Below are positions 18,601 through 30,600 of a stretch of DNA of 64,000 bases, one piece after another. This stretch comes from Lentzea sp. NBRC 102530 (GTDB lineage Bacteria; Actinomycetota; Actinomycetes; Mycobacteriales; Pseudonocardiaceae): contig NZ_BSTF01000002.1 of NCBI RefSeq assembly GCF_030269365.1, positions 1 to 64,000 of the forward strand. Direction: 5' to 3'. Position 1 is the stretch's first letter. Each line of letters opens with the position of its first letter. The notes beneath the pieces are model-generated. The model saw only the letters and a program-made list of their open reading frames with translations, was not told where the DNA came from and made no database searches. Position numbers and translations under genes: made by a program.

Positions 18601-21600
18601 AGACCGGGACGGGCACGGTGCCGTTCTCGTGGAACGACGTGCACCTGTTCGCCTCGGGTGCCGCGGTGCTCCGCGCCCGGATCTCGTTCGCGAGCAACGG
18701 CTCGGTGTCGGTGCTGGCCGCCGACGGGGCAGGCGCCCCGGTGCTGCGCGTCGACTCGCTGGCGTTGCGGGAGATCGGCTCGGTCCGCAAGGCCGCCGAC
18801 CCGCTGTACGCCCTCGGGTGGACGGAGCTGCCGGCCGAGGACTTCGAGCAGGCCTCCGACGTGCTGGTGGTCCCCGCGGGCGACCCGCGCGAGGTCACGG
18901 CCGCGGTGCTGGCGGAGTTGCAGACGTTCCTGGCGAGCGACCGCGACCAGCTCGTGGTGGTGACGTCCGGCGCGGTGTCGGTGGCGGGGGAGGACGTGAC
19001 CTCGCTCGCGCACGCCGCGGTGTCCGGCCTGGTGCGCTCGGCGCAGATCGAGCACCCGGACCGGCTGCTGCTGGTGGACACCGACGATCCCGCGACCGTC
19101 CCGCTGATCAGCGGTGAGCAGGAGACGGCGGTGCGAGCGGGCAAGGTCTTCGTGCCGCGGCTCGTCGCCGTCGCGCCGGCCGCCGAGGCCGTGCCGCTCG
19201 ACGGCACGGTGCTGATCACCGGTGGTACCGGTGGGCTGGGTGCGGAGTTGGCGCGTCACCTGGTCGCTGAGCACGGTGTGCGGCGTTTGGTGCTGACTTC
19301 TCGTCGTGGCCTGGACGCGCCGGGCGCGGCCGAGCTGGTGGCGGAGCTGGACGCGCAGGTCGAGGTCGTGGCCTGTGACGTGTCCGATCGCTCGGCTTTG
19401 GCCGCGGTGCTCGCGGGTGTCGAGGATCTGATCGGTGTGGTGCACACGGCTGGTGTGCTGGACGACGGCGTTCTGGAGTCGTTGACGCCGGAGCGTTTCG
19501 ACACGGTGTTCGCGCCCAAGGTCGACGCCGCGGTGCACCTGCACGAGCTGACCCAGGACCTGGACCTGGCGATGTTCGTCCTGTTCTCGTCGGCGTCGGG
19601 CGCGCTCGGCGCGCCGGGCCAGGCGAACTACGCGGCGGCCAACACGTTCCTGGACGGCCTGGCGGCTCACCGCCGGGCGCACGGTCTGCCCGCGGTGTCG
19701 ATGGCGTGGGGTGTGTGGGAGCAGAGCACCACGGGCATGGGTGCCGGCCTGTCGGCCGCGGACCTGGCCCGGATCGCCCGGGCGGGCATGCCCGCGTTGC
19801 CGATCGCGGACGGGCTGGCGTTGTTCGACGCCGGTCTGCGCGCGGACGCGGCGCTGGTGGTGCCGATGAAGCTCGACACGACGGTGCTCAGGACGAGCGC
19901 CGAGGTGCCCGCGTTGCTGCGGGGCTTGGTGCGGGCGCCGAAGCGCCGCACGGCGGCCAAGTCGTCGGCGGAGTCCCGGCAGTGGTCGAAGCAGCTGGTC
20001 GGACTGTCCACCGAGGAGCAGGACCGTCTGCTGCTGGACCTGGTCCGCACGCAGGTGGCGGCTGTTCTCGGTTACCGCGACCAGAACGTGGTGGAGCCGG
20101 GGCGTGGCCTGGTCGAGATGGGCCTGGACTCGTTGTCCGCGGTGGAGTTGCGCAACGCGCTCGGTGCCGCGACCGGTCTGCGACTGCCGGCGACCTTGGT
20201 GTTCGACTACCCGACCTCGATCGCACTTGCGGCACATCTGCGCACGGAACTCGTGGGCGAGGAGCAGGTCGCCGAGGCGGTCGCGCCCGTGCGGGTCACC
20301 GACGACGACCCGATCGTGATCGTCGGCATGGCCTGCCGCTTCCCCGGCGGCGTCACGTCACCGGAGGACCTGTGGCGGTTGGTCGATTCCGGGACCGACG
20401 CCATCTCCTCCTTCCCGACCAACCGCGGCTGGGACGTCGACGGGCTCTACGACCCGAACCCCGATGCCGCAGGCAAGAGCTACACCCGTTCCGGGGGCTT
20501 CCTGCACGACGCGGGCGAGTTCGACCCCGCGCTGTTCGGCATCACCCGGCGTGAGGCGCTGGCGATGGACCCGCAGCAGCGGTTGCTGCTGGAGATCTCC
20601 TGGGAGGCGTTCGAACGCGCGGGCATCGACCCGGTGCGGGTGCGCGGCAGCCGGACGGGCGTGTTCGCGGGCCTGATGTACCACGACTACGCGACCGGGC
20701 CGATCACGATCCCGGAGGAGGTCAGCGGTTACGTCGGCACGGGTGTGTCGGGCAGCGTGCTGTCCGGCCGGGTGTCCTACACGTTCGGGCTGGAGGGCCC
20801 GGCCATCACCGTCGACACGGCGTGCTCGTCGTCCTTGGTGGCGTTGCACCTGGCGGTCCAGGCGCTGCGGTCGGGTGAGTGCGACCTGGCACTGGCCGGT
20901 GGTGTGACCGTGATGGCCTCCCCGGAGACCTTCGTCGACTTCTCGCGCCAGCGCGGGCTTTCGGCGGACGGCCGGTCGAAGGCCTACGCGGCCTCCGCGG
21001 ACGGCGTCGGCTGGTCCGAGGGTGTCGGCATGCTCCTGGTGGAGCGGTTGTCGGACGCTCGTCGCAACGGGCACGAGGTTCTTGCGGTGGTGCGTGGTTC
21101 GGCGGTGAACCAGGACGGCGCGTCGAGCACGTTGACCGCGCCGAACGGCCCGTCGCAGCAGCGAGTCATCCGGCAAGCGCTTGCGAGCGCTGGTCTGTCC
21201 ACTTCGGACATCGATGTGATCGAGGGTCACGGCACCGGCACGAAGCTGGGTGACCCGATCGAGGCGCAGGCTCTGCTGGCGACCTACGGTCAGGACCGCG
21301 ACGAGCCGGTGCTGCTCGGCTCGTTGAAGTCGAACATCGGTCACTCGCAGGCCGCGGCCGGCGTCGGTGGCGTGATCAAGATGGTCATGGCGCTGCAGCA
21401 CGGCGTCGCGCCGAAGACGTTGCACGCGGAGGAGCCGACCCCGCACGTGGACTGGGAGTCCGGGGCGGTCGAGCTGCTGACCGAGGCGCGGGACTGGCCC
21501 GCGGTCGACCGGCCGCGGCGCGCGGCGGTGTCGTCGTTCGGCATCGGCGGGACGAACGCGCACACGATCATCGAGCAGGCCCCGGTGGTCGATGCTCCTG

Positions 21601-24600
21601 TCGTGGAGCGCAAGCCGCTGCCTGTGGTGCCGGTCGTGCTTTCCGGCAAGACCGCGGCCGCTGTGCAGGCCCAGGCGGATCGGCTGCTGGACGTTTCGGC
21701 TGATCTCGCGGATCTCGGGTTCTCGTCGGTGACGACGCGGGCGTTGCTGGAGCATCGTGCTGTGGTGGTCGCGGCGGACCACGAGGATCTGCGCGCTGGT
21801 TTGCGGAACCTGACTCCTGGTTCGGTGGTCGGTGGCCGGTTGGCGTTCCTGTTCACCGGTCAGGGCAGTCAGCGGGTGGGGATGGGTCGTGAGTTGTACG
21901 ACGCGTTCCCCGCCTATGCGAAGGCGTTCGACGAGGTCGCGGCTCTGGTTGACGTTCGTGACGAGGACCTGGACCGGACGGAGTTCACGCAGCCGGCGAT
22001 CTTCGCGCTCGAAGTCGCGTTGTTCCGGTTGGTCGAGTCGTGGGGTGTCCGACCGGACTTCCTGGCCGGCCATTCGATCGGTGAGATCGCGGCGGCGCAC
22101 GTCTCCGGGGTGCTCTCGCTGGAAGACGCGGCCACGTTGATCACGGCCCGTGCTCGGTTGATGCAGGCGCTGCCCGAGGGTGGTGCGATGGTGGCGTTGC
22201 AGGCCACCGAAGCGGAAGTGCTGCCGCTGCTCACGGACCTGGTCTCGATCGCGGCGGTCAACGGGCCTTCGTCCGTGGTCGTCGCGGGTGACGAGGCTGC
22301 TGTTGAACAGGTGGTCGCGCAGTTCCCGGACCGCAAGTCGAAGCGGCTCAGCGTGTCGCACGCGTTCCACTCGCCGTTGATGGACCCGATGCTGGACGAC
22401 TTCCGGGCCGTGGTCTCGGAGTTGACGTTCAACGAGCCTCGGATCGCCATGCTGGGCGACGTGACCGACCCGGAGTACTGGGTGCGGCACGTGCGGGCCA
22501 CGGTGCGGTTCTCCGAAGCGGTCACGACTCTGGAGGAGCGGGGCGTCTCGACGTTCCTGGAGCTGGGCCCGGACGGCGTGCTCACCGCGATGGGTGCGGA
22601 GAGCGTGTCGGACGCGGTGCTGGTCGCGGGCCTGCGCAAGGGCCGGCCGGAGGCCGAGACGCTGGTGCGGGCGTTGGGTGTCCTGCACGAGCGCGGGCAG
22701 GACGTCGACTGGACGGCCTACTTCGCCGGTTCGGGCGCCACGAAGACCGTGTTGCCGACCTACGCGTTCCAGCACGAGTGGTTCTGGCTCGGCGCGGAGT
22801 CGCGTGATTCCGGGTGGGGCTATCGGGTCGAGTGGCGGCCGGTCACCGTCTCCGGGCAGATCTCGGGTCGCTGGTTGGTCGTTGCTGATCAGGACGAGTC
22901 GGCGTTGGTCGACGGACTCGTCGCGCGGGGTCTTGACGTTGTCGTCGCGGGTCCGGGTTCGGTGCCGGAGAGCGATTTCGACGGTGTGTTGTCGTTGTGC
23001 GCGGACGTGCTCGACACGGTCTCGCTGGCTCGTGACCTCGATGCGAAGCTGTGGTGTGTGACCCGCGGTGCGGTGTCGACCGGTCGTGACGACGTCGTGG
23101 TCGTCCCGGAGCCGGCGCAGATCTGGGGCCTCGGCCGGGTGGTCGCGCTGGAGCACTCCGACCGCTGGGGTGGCCTGGTCGACCTGCCGTCCACTGTGGA
23201 CGAGAAGGTGCTGGACCGGCTCGTCGCCGTCCTGACGGGTGGCGAGGACGAGGTCGCGATCCGGGCGGACGGTGTGTTCGGCAGGAGGCTCGTCTCCACG
23301 AGCGTCGGTACCACCGAGTGGTCGCCGCGAGGGACGGTGCTGATCACCGGTGGCACGGGTGCGCTCGGCAGCCGGGTGGCGAGGTGGCTCGCGGGTGCGG
23401 GTGCCGAGCACCTGGTGCTGACGTCTCGCCGGGGCATGGACGCTCCTGGCGCAGCGGAATTGGTGGCGGAGCTGGACGTTCCCGTCACGGTGGTGGCTTG
23501 TGACGTGGCGGATCGGGATGCGCTGGCGGCGGTGCTGGCGGAGTATCCGCCGGACGCCGTCGTGCACGCGGCGGGTGTGGAGATCTTCTCGCCGTTGGCG
23601 GAGCAGGACCTGACCGAGTTCGGGAACGTGCTGGCGGCCAAGGTCGACGGCGCCAGGCTTCTCGACGAGCTGGTCGGCGACGTGGACGCGTTCGTGCTGT
23701 TCTCGTCGATCGCCGGTGTGTGGGGTGCGGGTGGCCAGGCCGCCTACGCGGCCGCGAACGCCTACCTGGACGCGTTGGCCGAGTCGCGCCGGGCGCATGG
23801 ACTGAGTGCCGTGTCGGTTGCCTGGGGTGCGTGGGCCGACGGCGGTATGGCCACCGAAGGCGGTGCTGAAGAGCACCTGAGGGCGCGTGGCATCCGTTTG
23901 ATGGCGCCGGATCTGGCGCTCGCCGAGTTGCGGCGCGCGGTCGGGTCGAACGCCGGCGCGGTGGTGGTCGCGGACGTGGAGTGGGAGAAGTTCGCCCCGC
24001 TGTTCACGTCCGTGCGCCCCAGCCCGCTGCTGGCGGACCTTCCCCAGGTGCGCAAGGCGTTGTCGTCCGGCCCGGTCGGCAACCCCGACGTGCTGGCTCG
24101 GTTGAGGGGTCTGTCCGAGAGCGACCAGCGGCACCTGCTGGTGGAGCTGGTGCGTGAGCAGGTCTCCGCCGTGCTGGGTGCGGACGACGCCGTCGACTCC
24201 GGACGGGCGTTCAAGGACCTCGGCTTCGACTCGCTGACCGCCGTGGAGTTCCGCGGCGCGATCGCCACCGCGACCGGGCTGAAACTGCCGGCCACGCTGG
24301 TGTTCGACTACCCGACGCCGGTCGTGCTCGCCGAGCACCTGCGGTCGGAGCTCGTCGGCGCACAGGCCGAGGTGGTGGAGACGGCCGCGGTCCGGACGGA
24401 CGAGCCGATCGCGATCGTCGCGATGGCGTGCCGGTTCCCCGGTGGGGTCACGTCTCCCGAACAGTTGTGGGACCTCGTCTTCGACGGTGTCGACACGGTG
24501 ACCGGGTTCCCGACCGACCGGGGCTGGGACCTGGCGGACCTCTACGACCCGGACCCGGACGCGGTGGGCAAGTCGTACGCCCGCGAGGGTGCGTTCGTCG

Positions 24601-27600
24601 ACGGTGTCGGTGACTTCGACCCGGTGTTCTTCGGCATTTCGCCGCGTGAGGCGCTGGCGATGGACCCGCAGCAGCGCTTGTTGCTGGAGACCTCGTGGGA
24701 GGCGTTCGAGCGGGCGGGGATCGACCCGACCTCGTTGCGCGGCGGTCAGGTCGGTGTGTTCGCCGGCACCAACGGGCAGGACTACGGCTCGCAGCTGACG
24801 TCGCTGCCGGCTGAGGTCGAGGGTTACTTCGGCACCGGCACCGCGGCGAGCGTGTTCTCGGGCCGCATCTCCTACACGTTCGGCTTCGAGGGCCCTGCGG
24901 TCACGGTTGACACGGCCTGCTCTTCTTCGTTGGTGGCGCTGCACCTCGCGGCCCAGGCGCTGCGCACCGGTGAGTGCGACCTGGCGCTGGCCGGTGGTGT
25001 GACGATCATGTCGTCGCCCGCCGCGTTCGTGGACTTCTCCCGGCAGCGCGGGCTCGCGCTGGACGGGCGGTGCAAGGCGTTCGCGGACGGTGCTGACGGC
25101 ACGTCGTGGGGCGAGGGTGCCGGCATGCTGCTCGTCGAGCGGCTGTCGGACGCCCAGCGCAACGGACACGAGGTGCTGGCCGTCATCCGGGGCAGCGCCG
25201 TGAACCAGGACGGTGCTTCGAACGGTTTGACGGCGCCGAACGGTCCGTCGCAGCAGCGGGTGATCCGCAAGGCGCTGGCGAACGCCGGTCTGTCCACTTC
25301 GGACGTCGATGTGGTGGAGGCGCACGGCACGGGTACCGCGTTGGGTGACCCGATCGAGGCCCAGGCGCTGCTGGCGACCTACGGCCAGGACCGCCGGACG
25401 CCGTTGTTGCTCGGTTCGGTGAAGTCGAACATCGGGCACACGCAGGCGGCCGCGGGTGTGGCCGCGGTGATCAAGGCCGTGCTGGCCATGCGGCACGGGG
25501 TCGTGCCGAAGACGTTGCACGTGGACGCGCCGTCCGCGCAGATCGACTGGAGCGCCGGTGCGGTCGAGCTGGCGACGGAGACCGTGCCGTGGCCCGAGAC
25601 GGGTCACGCGCGCCGGATCGGTGTGTCGTCGTTCGGCTACAGCGGAACGAACGCGCACGCGATTCTGGAGCAGGCTCCGGTGGTCGAGGGTGCTGTGGCG
25701 GAGCGGGTCGCTCCTGCCGTGGTGCCGGTCGTGTTGTCCGGCAAGACTCCCGAGGCGTTGCAGGCCCAGGCGGACCAGTTGCTGGACTACTCCGGTGACC
25801 TGACGGACCTCGGGTTCTCGTCGGTGACGACCCGTGCGGTGCTGGAGCACCGTGCTGTGGTGGTCGCGGCGGACCACGAGGATCTGCGTGCTGGTTTGCG
25901 GAACCTGTCGTCTGGGTCGGTGGTCGGTGGCCGGTTGGCGTTCCTGTTCACCGGTCAGGGCAGCCAGCGGGTCGGGATGGGCCGTGAGCTGTACGACGCG
26001 TTCCCCGCTTACGCCAAGGCTTTTGACCAGGTCGCTGCTCTGGTCGACGTGCGGGATGAGGAGCTGGATCGGACGGAGTTCACGCAGCCGGCAATCTTCG
26101 CGCTCGAGGTGGCGTTGTTCCGGTTGGTGGAGTCGTGGGGTGTCCGGCCGGACTTCCTGGCCGGGCACTCGATCGGTGAGATCGCTGCCGCGCACGTTTC
26201 CGGTGTGCTGTCGCTGGAAGACGCGGCCACGTTGATCTCGGCTCGGGCGAGGCTGATGCAGGCGTTGCCCGAGGGCGGTGCGATGGTGGCGTTGCAGGCC
26301 ACCGAGGACGAGGTCCTGCCGCATCTGACCGAGCTGGTGTCCATCGCCGCGATCAACGGGCCGAACTCGGTCGTCGTCGCGGGTGATGAGGCCGCGGTCG
26401 AGGCCGTGGTGGCGCGGTTCGCGGACCGGAAGTCGAAGCGGCTCAGTGTTTCGCACGCGTTCCACTCGCCCCTGATGGATCCGATGCTGGACGACTTCCG
26501 TGCTGTCGTCACGGAACTCACGTTCCACGAGCCCCGGATCCCCATGCTCGGCGAGGTGACGGACCCGGAGTACTGGGTGCGGCACGTTCGCGAGGCGGTG
26601 CGGTTCGCCGACGCGATCACGACCCTGGAAGGCCGGGGAGTCTCCACGTTCCTGGAGTTGGGTCCGGACGGTGTGCTCGCGGCGATGGGTGCCGAGAGCG
26701 TGACGGACGCGGTGCTGGTCGCCGGGCTGCGCAAGGACCGTTCCGAGGTCAGGACCCTGGTCCAGGCGGTCGGTGCGCTGCACAGCCGTGGCGTGGCGGT
26801 GGACTGGGCCGCGTACTTCGCGGGGTCCGGTGCGCGGCGGGTGGAGCTGCCGACGTACGCGTTCCAGCGCGAGCGGTTCTGGCTGGAGGGCTCCGGCCAC
26901 GTCGCCGGGCGGGGTTCGGCCGTGCACCCGCTGCTGGACGCGGTGCTGCCGATGCCCGACGGTGGAGTGGTCGGCACCGCGCAGCTGACGCTCGGCACGC
27001 ACCGCTGGCTGGCCGACCACGTGGTGGCCGGATCCGTGGTGGTGCCGGGAACGGCGTTGCTGGAACTGGTGGTCCGCACCGGTGACGAGGTCGGCTGCGG
27101 ACACGTCGAAGAGCTGCTGTTGCAGCAGCCGCTGGTGCTGACCGACGCCGGTGCGAGTGTGCGGGTGTCGGTCGGGGAGCTGGACGCCGGTCGGCGGTCG
27201 GTGTCCGTGCTGACGAACGAGGGTGACGTCTGGACGACCCACGCGGTCGGTGTGCTGACGGAGTCCGACGCAGCGGACTTCGAGCTGGGCGCGTGGCCGC
27301 CGGCGGGCGCGACCGCGGTGGAGATCGCTGATCTCTACGACGAACTGGCCGCTGGTGGATTGGCCTACGGGCCGGTGTTCCGCGGTCTGAAGGCCGCGTG
27401 GAAGTCGGGCGACGACCTGTACGCCGAGGTCGCGCTGCCCGAGTCGGAGCTGCGTCAGGCCGCCGAGTTCGGAGTGCACCCGGCGTTGCTCGACTCGGTG
27501 CTGCACGCGCTGGGGATCGGGCAGACCGGGACCGGCATGATTCCGTTCTCGTGGAACGACGTGCACCTGTTCGCGTCGGGAGCCGCCGTGCTGCGGGCCA

Positions 27601-30600
27601 GGATCTCGCCCCAGGGCAACGGCTCGGTGTCGGTGCTGGTCGCCGACGGTGCCGGTGCCCCGGTGCTGCGCGCCGACTCGCTGACGTTGCGGGAGATCAG
27701 CACTGTGCGCAAGGCCGCCGACCCGTTGTACAAGGTCGAGTGGACCGAGTTGCCGGCCGAGGACTTCGAGCAGGCCTCCGACGTGCTGGTGGTCCCCGCG
27801 GGCGACCTGCACGAGGTGACCGCCGCCGTGCTGGCCGAGCTGCACGCGTTCCTCGCGAGCGACCGCGACCAGCTCGTGGTCGTCACCTCCGGGGCCGTGT
27901 CGGTGGCGGGGGAGGACGTGACGTCGCTAGCGCACGCCGCGGTGTCCGGCCTGATCCGCACCGCGCAGTCCGAACACCCGGACCGGTTCCTGCTGGTGGA
28001 CACCGATGATCCGGCGAGCACGCCACCGATCAGCGGCGAACCGGAGACGGCGGTGCGGGCTGGCCGGGTCTTCGTGCCGCGGCTCGTCGCCGTCGCGCCG
28101 GCCGCCGAGACCGTGCCGCTCGAAGGCACCGTGTTGATCACCGGTGGTACCGGTGGGCTGGGCGCGGAGTTCGCACGTCACCTCGTGACCGAGCACGGAG
28201 TTCGGCACCTGGTGCTGACCTCTCGCCGCGGCCTGGACGCACCGGGTGCGGCCGAGCTGGTCGCCGAGTTGGACGCGCAGGTCGACGTGGTGGCCTGCGA
28301 CGTGTCCGATCGTGACGCCCTCGCGGCCGTGATCGCCGACATCGACTCGTTGAGCGGTGTGGTGCACACGGCCGGTGTGCTGGACGACGGCGTGCTGGAG
28401 TCGCTGACGCCGGAACGCTTCGCCGCGGTGTTCGGCGCGAAGGCCGACGCCGCCTGGCACCTGCACGAGCTGACGCGCGATCGGGACCTGGCGATGTTCG
28501 TCCTGTTCTCGTCGTCGTCGGGTGTGCTCGGCGCTCCCGGACAGGGCAACTACGCGGCGGCCAACACGTTCCTCGACGGCCTGGCAGCTCACCGCCGGGC
28601 GCACGGCCTGCCCGCGGTGTCGATGGCCTGGGGCGTGTGGCAGCAGACCACGGGCATGGGCGCCGGCCTGTCGGCCGCGGACCTGGCCCGGATCGCCCGG
28701 GCGGGCATGCCCGCGCTGCCGATCGCGGACGGTCTCGCGTTGTTCGACGCCGCCCTGCGTACGGACGCGGCCCTGGTCGTGCCGATGAAGCTCGACACCG
28801 CCGTGCTGAGGACCAGCGCCGACGTTCCCACGCTGCTGCGGGGTCTGGTGCGGGTGCCGAAGCGCCGGACGGCGGCCAAGTCGTCGGCGGAGTCGCGGCA
28901 GTGGTCGAAGCAGCTGGTCGGACTGTCCACCGAGGAGCAGGACCGTCTGCTGCTGGACCTGGTCCGCACGCAGGTGGCGACCGTGCTCGGTTACCGCGAC
29001 CAGAACGTGGTGGAGCCGGGGCGTGGACTGGTCGAGATGGGCCTGGACTCGTTGTCCGCGGTCGAACTCCGCAACGCGCTCGGCGCCGCGACGGGTCTGC
29101 GACTGCCGGCGACGGTGGTGTTCGACTACCCGACCTCGATCGCACTGGCGACGCACCTGCGCACCGAACTCGTGGGTGAGGAAGAGGTCGTCGAGGCGGT
29201 CGTGCCGGTGCGGGTCGTCGACAACGACCCGATCGTGATCGTCGGCATGGCCTGCCGCTTCCCCGGCGGCGTCACGTCGCCGGAGGACCTCTGGCGGTTG
29301 GTGGTGGACGGCCAGGACGCGATCACCGGGTTCCCGACCGGCCGCGGCTGGGACATCGACGGGCTGTACGACCCGGACCCCGGTGCCATCGGCAAGACCT
29401 ACACCCGCTCCGGCGGCTTCCTGCACGACGCCGACGAGTTCGATCCCGCGTTCTTCGGGATCTCGCCGCGTGAAGCCCTCGCGATGGACCCGCAGCAACG
29501 CCTGTTGCTGGAGACCTCGTGGGAGGCGTTCGAACGCGCGGGCATCGACCCGGCGAAGGTGCGCGGCAGCCGGACCGGTGTGTTCGCCGGCCTGATGTAC
29601 CACGACTACGCGACCGGGCTGGACTCCATCCCGGACGAGGTCGAGGGCTACCTCGGCACCGGCACCTCCGGCAGCGTCGTGTCCGGCCGGATCTCCTACA
29701 CCTTCGGGCTGGAAGGCCCGGCGGTCACGGTCGACACCGCCTGCTCGTCGTCGCTCGTCGCCCTGCACTGGGCCGTGCAGGCGCTGCGGTCCGGTGAGTG
29801 CGACCTGGCACTGGCCGGTGGTGTGACCGTGATGGCCACGCCCGAGACGTTCGTCGACTTCTCTCGCCAGCGCGGGCTTTCCGCCGACGGCCGGTCGAAG
29901 GCCTACGCGGCCTCCGCGGACGGCGTCGGCTGGTCCGAGGGCGTCGGCATGGTGCTGGTGGAACGACTTTCGGACGCGCGCCGCAACGGGCACCAGGTGC
30001 TCGCGGTGGTGAAGGGGTCGGCGGTGAACCAGGACGGCGCGTCGAGCACGTTGACGGCGCCGAACGGTCCGTCGCAGCAGCGGGTGATCCGGCAGGCGCT
30101 GGCGAACGCCGGTCTGTCCACTTCGGACGTCGACGTGATCGAGGGCCACGGCACCGGCACCCCGCTCGGCGACCCGATCGAGGCGCAGGCGCTGCTCGCG
30201 ACCTACGGTCAGGACCGCGACGAGCCGGTGCTGCTGGGCTCCTTGAAGTCCAACATCGGTCACTCGCAGGCCGCGGCCGGCGTCGGTGGCGTGATCAAGA
30301 TGGTGATGGCGCTGCAGCACGGTGTCGCGCCCAAGACATTGCACGCGGAAGAGCCCACCCCGCACGTCGACTGGGCCTCCGGCTCCGTCGACCTGCTGAC
30401 CGAGACGCGCGACTGGCCCGCCGTCGACCGGCCGCGCCGCGCCGCGGTGTCGTCGTTCGGCATCGGCGGGACCAACGCGCACACGATCCTCGAGCAGGCT
30501 CCCGCAGGGGAGCCGGCGAAGGTCGAGCGCACGCCGTTGCCGCTGGTGCCGGTGGTGCTGTCGGCGAAGACGCCGGAAGCGGTGCGGGAGCAGGCGGAAC

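Larger units (their letters stand above)
18003..30490 (+). repeat. Duplicated DH-KR-ACP-KS block (18003-21570 and 26925-30490)
   Basis: The stretch from DH3 through ACP3 into KS4 is closely repeated from DH5 through ACP5 into KS6. For example, the 120 bp from 19941 and from 28860 differ at about two bases, at an offset of 8919 bp (exactly 2973 codons). The repeated unit crosses the classical ACP/KS module boundary, so the KS moved together with the processing domains before it. Confidence 0.75.

Noticed and set aside
5199..20237. Very long open frame on the minus strand opposite the regulator and PKS 1 (similar ones opposite PKS 2 and PKS 3)
   Set aside because: It mirrors the third-position G/C bias of the sense genes. 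The translation is a repetitive Arg/His/Gln-rich sequence with no recognisable domain, while the plus strand encodes clear PKS domains.
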